A DNA stretch of 64,000 nt from Oliverpabstia intestinalis (GCF_009696065.1 NZ_VUMS01000017.1:1-64000); one strand, 5' to 3'; counted from the stretch's first letter, positions 1-8,597 are shown. A program made the numbers and translations. Notes: generated from the letters alone by a model not told the origin.

Positions 1-1285
1 CGATCCGTTAAACGGAGATGACATCGGTGACAACGAACTGCTGGTAGTAAGTTTCGGTACTTCTTTCAATGACAGCCGTACAGCAGATATCGGAGGTATC
101 GAGAAAGCCCTGCAGACCGCATATCCGGACTGGTCCGTAAGACGAGCCTTTACCGCACAGATCATCATCAACCATGTACAGGCCCGTGATGACGAGAAGA
201 TCGACAATATGGATCAGGCTCTGCAGCGTGCCGTAGACAATGGTGTAAAGAACCTGGTTGTACAGCCGACCCATCTGATGCATGGCGCTGAGTATGACGA
301 ACTGACAGAAGCAGTAGAAAGCTACAAAGATAAATTTGAATCCGTAACCATCGCAGAACCACTGTTAGGAGAAGTTGGGGACAGTGACGATGCAGTCAAT
401 GATGACAAAAAAGCAGTAGCAGAAGCCATCACGGCAGAAGCAGTGAAAACAGCCGGATACGACAGTCTGGAAGTTGCGGAAGCAGACGGAACCGCATTTG
501 TATTCATGGGACACGGAACTTCTCACACTGCAAAGATCAGCTACAGCCAGATGCAGAGCCAGATGAATGATCTGGGATATGACAATGTATTTATCGGTAC
601 CGTAGAAGGAAAACCGGAAGATACTGCATGTGAAGCAGTGATCGAAAAGATCAAAGAAGCGGGATACAAAAAAGTAGTGCTTCGTCCGCTGATGGTAGTA
701 GCCGGAGACCATGCAAATAACGATATGGCCGGAGATGATGAGGATTCCTGGAAGAGCCAGTTCGAGGCATCAGGAGCATTTGACAAGATTGATACTCAGA
801 TCGCAGGACTGGGAGAGATCGCTGCCATCCAGGATCTGTATGTAGCACATACCAAAGCTGCAATGGATGGAAATGATGCAGCTGTTTCCGAAGAGTCAGA
901 GGAAACATCCGGCGCACTGGAAGATGGTACTTATGAAGCAGAATTTGACACAGACAGTGGAATGTTCCATGTTAACGAAGCAAATGACGGAAAAGGTATC
1001 CTGACAGTAAAAGACGGAAAAATGACGATCCATATCAGCCTGGTATCTAAGAATATCGTAAACCTGTATGTGGGAAAAGCAGCAGATGCACAGAAAGACG
1101 GTGCAGAACTTCTGCAGCCAACAACCGATACGATCACCTATGATGACGGAAGTACAGAAGAAGTATATGGCTTTGATGTTCCGGTAAAAGCACTGGATGA
1201 AACCTTTGATCTGGCACTGGTCGGAACAAAAGGAAAATGGTATGACCACGAAGTAAGCGTAAGTGACCCGGTGAAGGCAGAGTAA
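1..1285 (+). CDS. cbiK: Sirohydrochlorin cobaltochelatase CbiK-like, 5' end outside window, extra C-terminal domain
   Basis: The reading frame is open from the first bases, so the gene starts upstream of the window. CbiK inserts Co2+ (or Fe2+) into sirohydrochlorin in anaerobic cobalamin or siroheme synthesis. Seen: the class II chelatase start LLVVSFGTSFNDSRTADIGG, the two metal-site histidine segments FMGHGTSH and VVAGDHANNDMAGDD, and a GLGE segment ending the fold. Canonical CbiK begins almost at its LVVSFGTS strand, but here an acidic linker precedes it, so an N-terminal extension (perhaps a signal or lipoprotein segment) is inferred. After an acidic Ser/Glu linker, about 125 extra residues follow (from roughly base 910) that are not part of CbiK. 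They resemble small domains found on clostridial metal or haem-uptake surface proteins. A cell-surface metal or tetrapyrrole role is inference; the chelatase call is firm. Confidence 0.85.
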   Translation, partial: DPLNGDDIGDNELLVVSFGTSFNDSRTADIGGIEKALQTAYPDWSVRRAFTAQIIINHVQARDDEKIDNMDQALQRAVDNGVKNLVVQPTHLMHGAEYDELTEAVESYKDKFESVTIAEPLLGEVGDSDDAVNDDKKAVAEAITAEAVKTAGYDSLEVAEADGTAFVFMGHGTSHTAKISYSQMQSQMNDLGYDNVFIGTVEGKPEDTACEAVIEKIKEAGYKKVVLRPLMVVAGDHANNDMAGDDEDSWKSQFEASGAFDKIDTQIAGLGEIAAIQDLYVAHTKAAMDGNDAAVSEESEETSGALEDGTYEAEFDTDSGMFHVNEANDGKGILTVKDGKMTIHISLVSKNIVNLYVGKAADAQKDGAELLQPTTDTITYDDGSTEEVYGFDVPVKALDETFDLALVGTKGKWYDHEVSVSDPVKAE

Positions 1286-1287
1286 GG

Positions 1288-1320
1288 AAATAGTTACCGA
1301 AAACGGAGCGGGTAGTAACT
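1288..1320. repeat. Short imperfect hairpin after cbiK, possible GTAAC-family relic
   Basis: AGTTACC and GGTAGTAACT form an imperfect inverted repeat directly after the cbiK stop codon. The AATAGTTAC arm is the complement of GTAACTATT, which starts the repeats at 6888, 8284 and 41895. There is no T-run, so it is not a convincing terminator. Membership of that repeat family is weak inference. Confidence 0.3.
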
Positions 1321-1339
1321 TTGACGGCAAATCAGCCCC

Positions 1340-1368
1340 TTGACAAAAAAAGCAGAAGTTTGTATACT
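1340..1368 (+). promoter_or_regulatory. Promoter of tyrS T-box transcript
   Basis: TTGACA at 1340-1345 and TATACT at 1363-1368 with a 17-bp spacer, a near-consensus sigma-A promoter. Transcription would start about 1375, just ahead of the T-box leader. Confidence 0.75.
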
Positions 1369-1385
1369 ACATCCATATGATTGAT

Positions 1386-1623
1386 TCATAAGAAAATGCA
1401 TTGATAAGAACCAGTAGCAGCAAGCATCCGCACAGAGAGGAGCCGGTTGGTGAGAGGCCCGCGGGGAACTTTCTGTGAATACATCTTTGAGCTTTGCACC
1501 GAACGCATCGTGCTGGTAGGCTGCAACGGAAGGACCTCCGTTATACGGGTCAGAGTATAGATTTACCTGTACTTACAGAGGCAGGAGGTGCGAACCTTCT
1601 GTGAAATTAGGTGGTATCACGGA
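1386..1623 (+). promoter_or_regulatory. T-box leader for tyrS, Tyr specifier UAC
   Basis: The leader has the T-box architecture: a Stem I region with GAGAGG-type elements, the segment GTGAATACATCTTTGAG, in which the specifier codon TAC (1480-1482, Tyr) occupies the usual place, and the T-box sequence TTAGGTGGTATCACGGA at about 1607-1623, which binds the NCCA end of uncharged tRNA. The Tyr specifier agrees with the downstream gene. T-boxes read through when the cognate tRNA is uncharged, so tyrS should be induced by tyrosine shortage. Confidence 0.9.
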
Positions 1624-1667
1624 ACCTGGCTTCCGTCCTATAAAAAAGGGCGAGGCCAGGTTTTCTT
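1624..1667 (+). terminator. T-box-controlled terminator
   Basis: CCTGGC pairs with GCCAGG around a GGGCGAG-containing loop side, followed by TTTTCTT. Its 5' arm overlaps the end of the T-box sequence, giving the mutually exclusive antiterminator/terminator expected for this riboswitch class. Confidence 0.8.
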
Positions 1668-1669
1668 AT

Positions 1670-1697
1670 TTTACAGGAAATTGCTTTCCCGTAAAGT
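1670..1697. repeat. Short hairpin repeat, copy 1
   Basis: TTTACAGGAAATTGCTTTCC followed by CGTAAAG forms a compact hairpin (ACAGGAAA against TTTCCCGT). An almost identical sequence occurs at 55764-55789. Both copies sit immediately downstream of an intrinsic terminator. Confidence 0.6.
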
Positions 1698-1769
1698 AAA
1701 AAATGTTCCGCGGGAATGTGCCAAGACACATTCTTTGTTCTAAATAAACATAAAAGGAGAAAGTTTATC

Positions 1770-2990
1770 ATGACAATTTATGACGAATTAGTTGCCCGTG
1801 GTCTGATCGCCCAGGTAACCGACGAAGAAGAAATTAAAGATTTGATCAATAATGGAAAAGCGACTTTTTACATCGGGTTTGACCCGACTGCAGACAGTCT
1901 GCATGTAGGACATTTTATGGCACTGTGCCTGATGAAACGTCTGCAGATGGCAGGAAACAAACCGATTGCACTGATCGGTGGAGGTACTGCCATGGTTGGT
2001 GATCCGTCCGGAAGAAGTGATATGCGTCAGATGATGACACAGGAAACTATTCAGCACAACTGTGACTGCTTTAAAAAACAGATGGAGCGTTTTATTGATT
2101 TCTCTGACGGAAAAGCACTGATGGTAAATAATGGAGACTGGCTGTTAGGATTAAACTATGTAGATTTCCTGCGTGAGATCGGACCGCATTTCTCTGTAAA
2201 CCGTATGCTTACCGCAGAATGCTACAAACAGCGTATGGAAAAAGGATTAAGCTTCCTGGAGTTCAACTACATGCTGATGCAGAGCTATGACTTCTACATG
2301 CTGTACCAGAAATACGGCTGTAACCTGCAGTTTGGCGGAGACGATCAGTGGAGTAACATGCTGGGTGGTACCGAACTGATCCGCCGTAAATTAGGAAAGA
2401 ACGCATGTGCCATGACCATCACCCTGCTGTTAAACTCTGAAGGAAAGAAAATGGGTAAAACACAGTCCGGTGCGGTATGGCTGGATCCAAACAAAACTTC
2501 TCCGTTTGATTTTTATCAGTACTGGAGAAATGTGGCAGATGCCGATGTCCTCAAATGTATCCGTATGCTCACTTTCCTGCCGTTAGAGCAGATTGACGAA
2601 ATGGATAAATGGGAAGGAAGCCAGTTAAACCAGGCAAAAGAGATCCTGGCTTACGAACTGACTGCCCTGGTACATGGTGAGGAAGAAGCAAAGAAAGCAC
2701 AGGAAGGCGCAAGAGCACTGTTCTCTGCGGGTAATGCAGCTAATATGCCATCCACAACACTGGCAGCCGATGATTTTCAGGATGGTGCCATCGACCTGAT
2801 TTCTCTGCTGTGTAAAGCCGGTCTGGTAACTTCCCGTTCTGAAGGACGTCGTGCCATCGAGCAGGGAGGTGTATCCGTAGACGGAGAGAAAATTACAGAT
2901 ATCCGTTACAACGTGAAAAAAGAAGATATTACAGAAGAAGGTCTTATTGTAAAACGTGGTAAGAAAAAATTCATGAAAATCTGCTTATAA
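1770..2990 (+). CDS. tyrS: Tyrosyl-tRNA synthetase
   Basis: Charges tRNA-Tyr with tyrosine in the cytoplasm. The 406-residue length is normal for bacterial TyrRS. Class I signatures are visible: HVGH at residues 45-48 and the KMSKS equivalent KMGKT near residue 230; a C-terminal S4 RNA-binding domain ends the protein ([17 protein letters not shown]). The start chosen is the ATG preceded by AGGAGA; an in-frame ATG 54 bases upstream lacks a ribosome site and would add an unrelated tail. Expression is set by the T-box leader directly upstream, whose specifier matches tyrosine. Confidence 0.97.
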   Translation: MTIYDELVARGLIAQVTDEEEIKDLINNGKATFYIGFDPTADSLHVGHFMALCLMKRLQMAGNKPIALIGGGTAMVGDPSGRSDMRQMMTQETIQHNCDCFKKQMERFIDFSDGKALMVNNGDWLLGLNYVDFLREIGPHFSVNRMLTAECYKQRMEKGLSFLEFNYMLMQSYDFYMLYQKYGCNLQFGGDDQWSNMLGGTELIRRKLGKNACAMTITLLLNSEGKKMGKTQSGAVWLDPNKTSPFDFYQYWRNVADADVLKCIRMLTFLPLEQIDEMDKWEGSQLNQAKEILAYELTALVHGEEEAKKAQEGARALFSAGNAANMPSTTLAADDFQDGAIDLISLLCKAGLVTSRSEGRRAIEQGGVSVDGEKITDIRYNVKKEDITEEGLIVKRGKKKFMKICL

Positions 2991-3002
2991 GAAAGGTGTC
3001 AC

Positions 3003-3031
3003 TTGCACGGGCATCACAATTGTGCTAAAGT
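3003..3031 (+). promoter_or_regulatory. Putative promoter of alaS
   Basis: TTGCAC at 3003-3008, 17-bp spacer, TAAAGT at 3026-3031. The leader then carries the inverted repeat GAAGCTCC (3054-3061)/GGAGCTTC (3092-3099) with AGCTCCGGAAT present twice. No T-box sequence is present. Confidence 0.5.
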
Positions 3032-3130
3032 AGAAAGATAGAGAAAAATTGTGGAAGCTCCGGAATGTTTCTGGAAAAGCTCCGGAATCGTGGAGCTTCT
3101 GACAGCAATAAATATGAGGAGGAACATACA

Positions 3131-5770
3131 GTGAAAAAGTATGGAGTAAACGAACTTCGTCAGATGTTTCTGGACTTTTTCGAGAGCAAAGGTCATTTGG
3201 TAATGAACAGCTTTTCCCTCGTACCCCAGAATGATAACAGCCTTCTGCTGATCAATGCAGGTATGGCACCATTAAAACCGTATTTTACCGGAGCAGAGAT
3301 TCCGCCGAGAACCCGTGTGGCTACCTGCCAGAAATGTATCCGTACCGGTGATATCGAGAACGTAGGAAAGACAGCCCGTCACGGTACTTTCTTCGAGATG
3401 CTTGGTAACTTCTCTTTTGGTGATTACTTCAAACACGAAGCCATCGCATGGTCCTGGGAATTTCTGACCAAAGTGGTAGGTCTGGATGAGAATCGTCTGT
3501 ATCCGTCTGTATACGAAGAGGATGATGAAGCCTTTGATATCTGGAATAAAGAAATTGGTGTTCCGGCTGACAGAATCTTCCGTTTCGGAAAAGAAGACAA
3601 CTTCTGGGAGCACGGCGCAGGTCCTTGCGGTCCGTGTTCTGAGATTTACTATGACCGTGGAGAAAAATACGGCTGTGGTAAACCGGGCTGTACTGTAGGA
3701 TGTGACTGCGACCGTTATATGGAAGTATGGAATAACGTATTTACCCAGTTCGAAAATGACGGGGAAGGTCATTATGAGACTCTGAAACAGAAAAATATCG
3801 ATACCGGTATGGGGCTGGAACGTCTGGCTGTCGTTGTTCAGGATGTAGATTCTATTTTTGATGTAGATACACTGTGTGCCCTGAGAAATAAGGTCTGTGA
3901 AGTTGCCGGAAAAACTTATGGTGTCAATCACGAGGACGATGTATCCATCCGTCTGATCACGGATCATATGCGTTCCGCTACCTTCCTGATCTCTGATGGG
4001 GTTATGCCGACCAATGAAGGAAGAGGCTATGTTCTTCGCCGTCTGATCCGTCGTGCAGCCCGTCACGGACGTCTTCTTGGTATCGAAGGACCGTTCCTGG
4101 AGAAACTGAGTGAGACTGTCATCGAAGGATCCAAAGATGGATATCCGGAACTGGAAGAAAAGAAAACCTTTATCCTGAACGTTTTGCATAACGAAGAAAG
4201 TCAGTTCAACAAGACCATTGACCAGGGACTTAAGATTCTCGCCGATCTGGAAGCCGAGATGAAAGAAGCAGGAAAGTCCGTCCTTGGAGGCTCCGATGCC
4301 TTCCGTCTGTATGATACGTATGGATTCCCGATCGATCTGACGAAAGAGATTCTGGAAGAAAAAGGATACACTATTGATGAGGACGGCTTCAAAGAAGAGA
4401 TGGAAGTGCAGAGAAAACGTGCAAGAGAAAGCCGTGCAGTCAGCAACTATATGGGCGCAGATGCAACTGTATACGATGAGATCGACCGCAATATCACAAC
4501 CGAATTTGACGGATATGACAAACTGGAAGCTGCCTCCAAAGTAACTGTTTTGACCACAGAGACAGAGATCGTGGATTCACTGATGGAAGGTCAGAAAGGA
4601 ACCATCTTTGTAGAAAAGACACCGTTCTACGCTACCATGGGTGGACAGGAAGGTGACACCGGTGTGATCACCACTGCAAACGGTGTATTCCGTGTAGAAG
4701 ATACCATCAAACTTCGTGGCGGCAAATACGGTCATGTCGGTGTGATGGAATCCGGTATGATCTCCGGTGGAGAAGAAGTAACTCTGAAAGTAGACGAGCA
4801 GGAAAGAAAAGATACCTGTAAGAACCACAGCGCAACCCATCTGTTACAGAAAGCTCTGAAAACAGTTCTGGGTGCTCATGTAGAACAGAAAGGTTCTCTG
4901 GTTAATCCGACCAGACTGCGTTTCGATTTCGCACACTTCCAGGCAATGACTCCGGAAGAGATTGCAGAAACAGAGGCTCTGGTAAATAAAGAGATCCAGG
5001 CTGCACTGCCGGTAACCACACAGATCATGGGTATCGAAGAAGCTAAGAAAACAGGTGCTATGGCACTGTTCGGTGAGAAATACGGTGATGAGGTACGTGT
5101 GGTATCCATGGGCGATTTCTCTGTAGAACTCTGTGGTGGTACTCATGTGGCAAATACAGCGAATATTACACTGTTCAAGATCGTATCCGAAGCAGGTGTT
5201 GCGGCAGGTGTTCGTCGTATCGAAGCACTGACAGGTAACAACGTGATCGAATATTATCGTCAGATGGAAGAAAATCTGCATACAATCGCAAAAACACTGA
5301 AGACCAGTCCTGCTGAGATCACAGAAAAGATCACACATCTGCAGAAAGAAGTAAAAGAACTGCAGAGTGAAAATGAATCTCTGAAGAGTAAGATGGCTCA
5401 GGATTCTCTGGGAAATGTTATGGATCAGGTTGTGGAAGTAAAAGGTGTGAAAGTTCTGGCATCTGCCGTTGATGGCGTAGATATGAATGGACTGCGTGAC
5501 CTGGGCGATCAGCTGAAAGAAAAACTGGGTGAAGGTGTGGTAGTTTTGGCATCTGCCAAAGATGGCAAAGTAAGCCTTCTTGTCATGGCAACACAGGGTG
5601 CTATGGATAAAGGAGCACATGCAGGTAATCTGATCAAAGCAGCGGCTGCAATCGTCGGAGGCGGCGGTGGTGGACGTCCGAATATGGCACAGGCCGGCGG
5701 CAAGAACCCGGATAAGATTCCAGAAGCTATCGCAAAAGTAGCAGAACTGGTAGAGGGACAGCTGAAATAA
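3131..5770 (+). CDS. alaS: Alanyl-tRNA synthetase
   Basis: Charges tRNA-Ala and edits mischarged Ser/Gly. At 879 residues it is the full bacterial form. N-terminal class II catalytic core (RTRVATCQKCIRTGDIENVG, then the FWEHGAGPCGPCSEIYYDRG region), editing domain with the zinc motif HSATH and CGGTH, a coiled coil (about residues 725-760) and the glycine-rich DHHA1 C-terminal domain (GGGGGGRPNMAQAGGK). The start is GTG at 3131, behind GAGGAGG with 7-8 nt spacing and matching the family N terminus; an ATG at 3065 would add 22 unrelated residues. Lies after tyrS but has its own promoter-like sequence. Confidence 0.96.
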   Translation: MKKYGVNELRQMFLDFFESKGHLVMNSFSLVPQNDNSLLLINAGMAPLKPYFTGAEIPPRTRVATCQKCIRTGDIENVGKTARHGTFFEMLGNFSFGDYFKHEAIAWSWEFLTKVVGLDENRLYPSVYEEDDEAFDIWNKEIGVPADRIFRFGKEDNFWEHGAGPCGPCSEIYYDRGEKYGCGKPGCTVGCDCDRYMEVWNNVFTQFENDGEGHYETLKQKNIDTGMGLERLAVVVQDVDSIFDVDTLCALRNKVCEVAGKTYGVNHEDDVSIRLITDHMRSATFLISDGVMPTNEGRGYVLRRLIRRAARHGRLLGIEGPFLEKLSETVIEGSKDGYPELEEKKTFILNVLHNEESQFNKTIDQGLKILADLEAEMKEAGKSVLGGSDAFRLYDTYGFPIDLTKEILEEKGYTIDEDGFKEEMEVQRKRARESRAVSNYMGADATVYDEIDRNITTEFDGYDKLEAASKVTVLTTETEIVDSLMEGQKGTIFVEKTPFYATMGGQEGDTGVITTANGVFRVEDTIKLRGGKYGHVGVMESGMISGGEEVTLKVDEQERKDTCKNHSATHLLQKALKTVLGAHVEQKGSLVNPTRLRFDFAHFQAMTPEEIAETEALVNKEIQAALPVTTQIMGIEEAKKTGAMALFGEKYGDEVRVVSMGDFSVELCGGTHVANTANITLFKIVSEAGVAAGVRRIEALTGNNVIEYYRQMEENLHTIAKTLKTSPAEITEKITHLQKEVKELQSENESLKSKMAQDSLGNVMDQVVEVKGVKVLASAVDGVDMNGLRDLGDQLKEKLGEGVVVLASAKDGKVSLLVMATQGAMDKGAHAGNLIKAAAAIVGGGGGGRPNMAQAGGKNPDKIPEAIAKVAELVEGQLK

Positions 5771-5820
5771 TTCCAGTCCGGAAAAACAACAAAAAAACCG
5801 GAAAAATTTCAAAAAACCAG

Positions 5821-5848
5821 TTGACGAAATAAAAAAATCTGTTATAAT
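5821..5848 (+). promoter_or_regulatory. Promoter of rpsU
   Basis: TTGACG at 5821-5826, 16-bp spacer, perfect TATAAT at 5843-5848, 78 bases ahead of the rpsU start codon. Confidence 0.75.
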
Positions 5849-5925
5849 AAATACCAGTGCAATAAAATACCCAAACAGTTGTATTATGCACAATCTACAA
5901 CTGGAGGGAGGTTAGGTGTGAGACT

Positions 5926-6102
5926 ATGTCAAACGTTATCGTAAAAGAAAACGAAACTTTAGATAGTGCTCTGCGTAGATTTAAACGTAGCTGTGCAAAA
6001 GCAGGCATTCAGCAGGAAATCCGCAAAAGAGAGCATTACGAGAAACCAAGTGTTCGTCGTAAGAAAAAATCTGAAGCTGCAAGAAAACGTAAATATAATT
6101 AA
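5926..6102 (+). CDS. rpsU: 30S ribosomal protein S21
   Basis: A 58-residue basic protein beginning [20 protein letters not shown] and ending in a run of Lys/Arg, the S21 family pattern and length. S21 joins the 30S platform near the anti-Shine-Dalgarno end of 16S rRNA and helps initiation. The ATG follows AGGTG with about 7 nt spacing; a GGAGGG lies slightly further upstream. It is transcribed alone, from the promoter at 5821 to the terminator at 6130. Confidence 0.95.
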   Translation: MSNVIVKENETLDSALRRFKRSCAKAGIQQEIRKREHYEKPSVRRKKKSEAARKRKYN

Positions 6103-6129
6103 TATGTGCACATTGGCGTAAGCCATGAG

Positions 6130-6162
6130 AAGAGGGATACTGCGAGCAGGATCCCTCTTTTA
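6130..6162 (+). terminator. Terminator of rpsU
   Basis: AAGAGGGAT and ATCCCTCTT pair around a short loop and are followed by a T-run. Confidence 0.85.
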
Positions 6163-6297
6163 CGTATATATTTTTCAAATCTTATAATTTCTTTAAGATT
6201 TGAAATCTGTATAGTCTTTTGCAAAGGCATATGATATAATTTTCGCAGAATAGAAATCTGCCGATAAGTGCAGAAAAAGAAATGAGGGGAATTTTCT

Positions 6298-6891
6298 ATG
6301 TGGACACATGCAGTGTATGGCACGGATCTGTATCATTTTATCCAATGGTTTATCCTGTATAGTTTCATGGGGTGGCTAGTGGAATCCATCTATATGTCAT
6401 TTTGTAACAGGAAACTGACTAACCGCGGATTTGCGTTTTCACCCTTTTGTCCGATCTATGCAGTAGGAGCTTTGTCAGTGTATGGCATGCTTCGTCCGCT
6501 GGAAGGCCAATATGTGGTGCTTTATCTGGCGGGCGCGGTTCTTGCTACGATGCTTGAATATATTACGGCAGTGCTTATGCGAAATCTGTTTGGACAGGTC
6601 TGGTGGGATTATACGGAGAAACCTTTTAATTATAAAGGTGTGATCTGTCTGGAGAGTACTATAGCGTGGGGATTCTATACAATCTCTATGTTTGGCTTCC
6701 TGCAGAGATTTGTAAACTTCGTATCCGACAGCTATTCTGTTCGATTTGGCAGAAACCTGGCGGCAGTTGTGGTTGTGATCTATACATTTGATTTTTCGTT
6801 GCATCTGTTCAAAGCGAAAATGAACAGAATGCCGAGAAAAGTGGAAGAGATGAAAGAACGTGTCGGTTTTCATATTGGAAAAATGAGGTAA
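6298..6891 (+). CDS. CmpB-family (COG4905/PF06541) membrane protein
   Basis: 197 residues with about four or five hydrophobic segments. The N terminus (QWFILYSFMGWLVESIYMS) and the internal NRGFAFSPFCPIYAVGAL match the family often named putative ABC-transporter type IV (CmpB), a clostridial integral membrane family of unknown function. A basic C-terminal tail faces the cytoplasm by the positive-inside rule. Start ATG has GAGGGGAA upstream. Transcribed alone. Its TAA stop (6889-6891) lies inside the first bases of a small repeat beginning GTAACTATTC, so that insertion may have set the present C terminus. No transport substrate can be assigned. Confidence 0.8.
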   Translation: MWTHAVYGTDLYHFIQWFILYSFMGWLVESIYMSFCNRKLTNRGFAFSPFCPIYAVGALSVYGMLRPLEGQYVVLYLAGAVLATMLEYITAVLMRNLFGQVWWDYTEKPFNYKGVICLESTIAWGFYTISMFGFLQRFVNFVSDSYSVRFGRNLAAVVVVIYTFDFSLHLFKAKMNRMPRKVEEMKERVGFHIGKMR

Positions 6892-6928
6892 CTATTCCGC
6901 AGGTAACTGTGAGGATACTAAACAGTCA
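6888..6928. repeat. GTAACTATTC-family repeat, short form (left end joined to right end)
   Basis: Starts GTAACTATTCCGCAGG and runs directly into GTAACTGTGAGGATACT then AAACAGTCAC. The first part matches the left end and the second part the right end of the 139-bp element at 8284-8422, so this looks like an internal-deletion derivative. The right part forms a hairpin (GTAACTG/CAGTCAC). It supplies the stop codon of the preceding gene. Confidence 0.6.
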
Positions 6929-6944
6929 CAGAATGAGTAAAAAA

Positions 6945-6990
6945 CGGGTGCTAACCCAGGGTGTGATAATCCTGAGTCAGCACCTTTTTA
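6945..6990 (+). terminator. Terminator between convergent genes
   Basis: GGTGCT (6947-6952) pairs with AGCACC (6979-6984), with an inner CCAGG/CCTG pairing, then TTTTT. It serves the forward membrane-protein gene and overlaps the 3' end of capA on the other strand. Confidence 0.7.
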
Positions 6991-8246
6991 TATTGTTCCT
7001 GTAAAGTTTCCAGAGTGAAAGGTTCTGTGCTTTCGGCATGAACACCATGGGAGGCAGCGAGCTCCTCGGTGTAATCGGAAAGCTTGTAAACGGTATAGAT
7101 ATTCTGATCATGATTATAATGAGTAACCAGAGGAACCAGATCAGCATTACGGATGGAAAGAGCATCGGAGACCGGATCCCGAACAATGGTAATATCTGCC
7201 ATGCCGCCAAGGAGACAGATAGGCTCTTTCTGCGTGGAAATAAAGTTTCCAAGAGAGTAATAGACCAACATCTGATGTCCGCTGTCATCTGTCAGTGTCT
7301 CAAAATTCTGTAGCGTATGGCTATGGGCACAGATGGCAATATCGACACCCTGATGTAACAGCAACTGGAGAAATGTTTTCTCCTCAGTATCTGGTTCAGT
7401 GGAATATTCTGCTCCGGTGTGAAGAAAGGCGATGGTCATATCACTGATTTCCTTTGCTTTTTTGACATCGGATATTACCTGATCTGTGCGGAGAAGATCA
7501 ACTGCATAATCCGGAAGTTCATCGTAAGGTTCATTGTTTACTGTAGTTGTGTAGTTGAGAAGGGAAAAAGTAACATCCTTACAACTGATGGTAGTGATTT
7601 CACCGGCACTTTCTGCGGAATCATGGATACCGAGGAGAGCAACTTCCGGGTGACTGGTTTCCCAGTATCGGATAGTATCGGTAATACCAGTGATTCCCTT
7701 GTCAAAAACATGGTTGTTTGCCTGTTCCACGATATCGAATCCGGCGGTAACAAGTGCATCACCGATTTCCACAGGGGATCCGAAAGCGGGATAAGAAGAA
7801 ATGTTTGCGTGATCGGATACAAAGATGCTTTCTTCATTGACTGCGGCGAGGTCTGCGGCAGAGATATCATCCCGGATGTGTTCATACAGGTGATCATAAT
7901 TCCATACGGTCTGTGTGGTATCTGCAGATTCATAGATTCCCTGATGAATCAGATTATCGCCGACGGCGACAAAATGAATGGTATTATTTTCCAGTTTCTG
8001 CTGTTTTTGCAGCTCAGCTATCTGCTTTTGTTTTATCTGTTTCCGGAGTTCGGCCTCCTGGGCGGCGGCCCTTTGATGATTGTGATAGAGTGTGACGAAT
8101 AAACCGATTCCGGCAGTCAGGATCAGACAGGAACAGGCAAGAAATATCTTTTGACGCCGGACCTGTTGCTGGCGTTTCCGTTTTTGTTCCAGTTTGCGTG
8201 ATTCCCGCATCCGGCTGGTATTGTTTTGTGTGTTAGGTGTATCCAT
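6951..8246 (-). CDS. CapA-family (poly-gamma-glutamate capsule type) metallophosphatase-fold protein
   Basis: 431 residues. A basic, Gln/Arg-rich N terminus is followed by one transmembrane segment (about residues 32-53), so the protein is membrane-anchored with the catalytic-type domain outside. The CapA signature is present: FVAVGDNLIHQGIY, the AVNEES segment, EQANNHVFDKGITGI and CAHSHTLQNFE, the metal-ligand positions of this calcineurin-like fold. B. anthracis CapA acts in polyglutamate capsule synthesis or export, but single CapA-like proteins without capB/capC, as here, are widespread in clostridia and their substrate is unknown. ATG preceded by GAGGAA. The gene stands alone and is bracketed by members of one repeat family. 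Confidence 0.85.
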   Translation of the reverse strand: MDTPNTQNNTSRMRESRKLEQKRKRQQQVRRQKIFLACSCLILTAGIGLFVTLYHNHQRAAAQEAELRKQIKQKQIAELQKQQKLENNTIHFVAVGDNLIHQGIYESADTTQTVWNYDHLYEHIRDDISAADLAAVNEESIFVSDHANISSYPAFGSPVEIGDALVTAGFDIVEQANNHVFDKGITGITDTIRYWETSHPEVALLGIHDSAESAGEITTISCKDVTFSLLNYTTTVNNEPYDELPDYAVDLLRTDQVISDVKKAKEISDMTIAFLHTGAEYSTEPDTEEKTFLQLLLHQGVDIAICAHSHTLQNFETLTDDSGHQMLVYYSLGNFISTQKEPICLLGGMADITIVRDPVSDALSIRNADLVPLVTHYNHDQNIYTVYKLSDYTEELAASHGVHAESTEPFTLETLQEQYKKVLTQDYHTLG

Positions 8247-8283
8247 AAAGTTCCTCGTTGTTTCTCATTCTGTAATAATTATT

Positions 8284-8422
8284 GTAACTATTCAGCAGGT
8301 AGCATTCCGCAAGGTGTTTTGGCATGTGTTTTACCAAGATCCCGAGACATACAAGTCAAGCATCACCGAAGGTGATTAGAAATGCATATTGACTCGTAAC
8401 TGCTAGGGTACTGAACAGTTAT
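8284..8422. repeat. GTAACTATTC-family repeat, long form (139 bp)
   Basis: Ends are imperfect inverted repeats: GTAACTATTCAG at 8284-8295 and CTGAACAGTTAT at 8411-8422 (10 of 12 complementary). Inside are a TTTTGG/CCAAGA stem, the box ATCCCGAGACATACAAG, a small perfect hairpin ATCACCGAAGGTGAT and a right-end hairpin (GTAACTG/CAGTTAT). The left 72 bases recur at 41895-41965, and the two ends recur joined at 6888-6928. It lies between divergent capA and dacF. No reading frame. The rest of the interval (8423-8597) shows only AT-rich sequence. Confidence 0.65.
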
Positions 8423-8597
8423 TGATTTTCTTTAGCTGACATATAAATATAACTATTATACACAAAAAGAAAGAAAGTGGCAAGAAAATCTCAAGCAAAT
8501 TGTATAAAAAAAGTAAAGAACAGGTTACTATTCATATTCCCGTGCAAAAAGCAGATGTTCCGGCATATAGTGAAACAAAGATCAGAAACGGGCAAAG

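Noticed and set aside
2991-3130. alaS leader considered as a T-box
   Set aside because: Only 140 bases, no GGTGG-type T-box sequence, no specifier segment and no terminator.
4844-5893. Long reverse-strand open frame (349 codons) opposite the 3' part of alaS
   Set aside because: It mirrors the codon pattern of alaS, encodes a Cys/Phe/His-rich sequence of no family, and has no ribosome site; a shadow frame.
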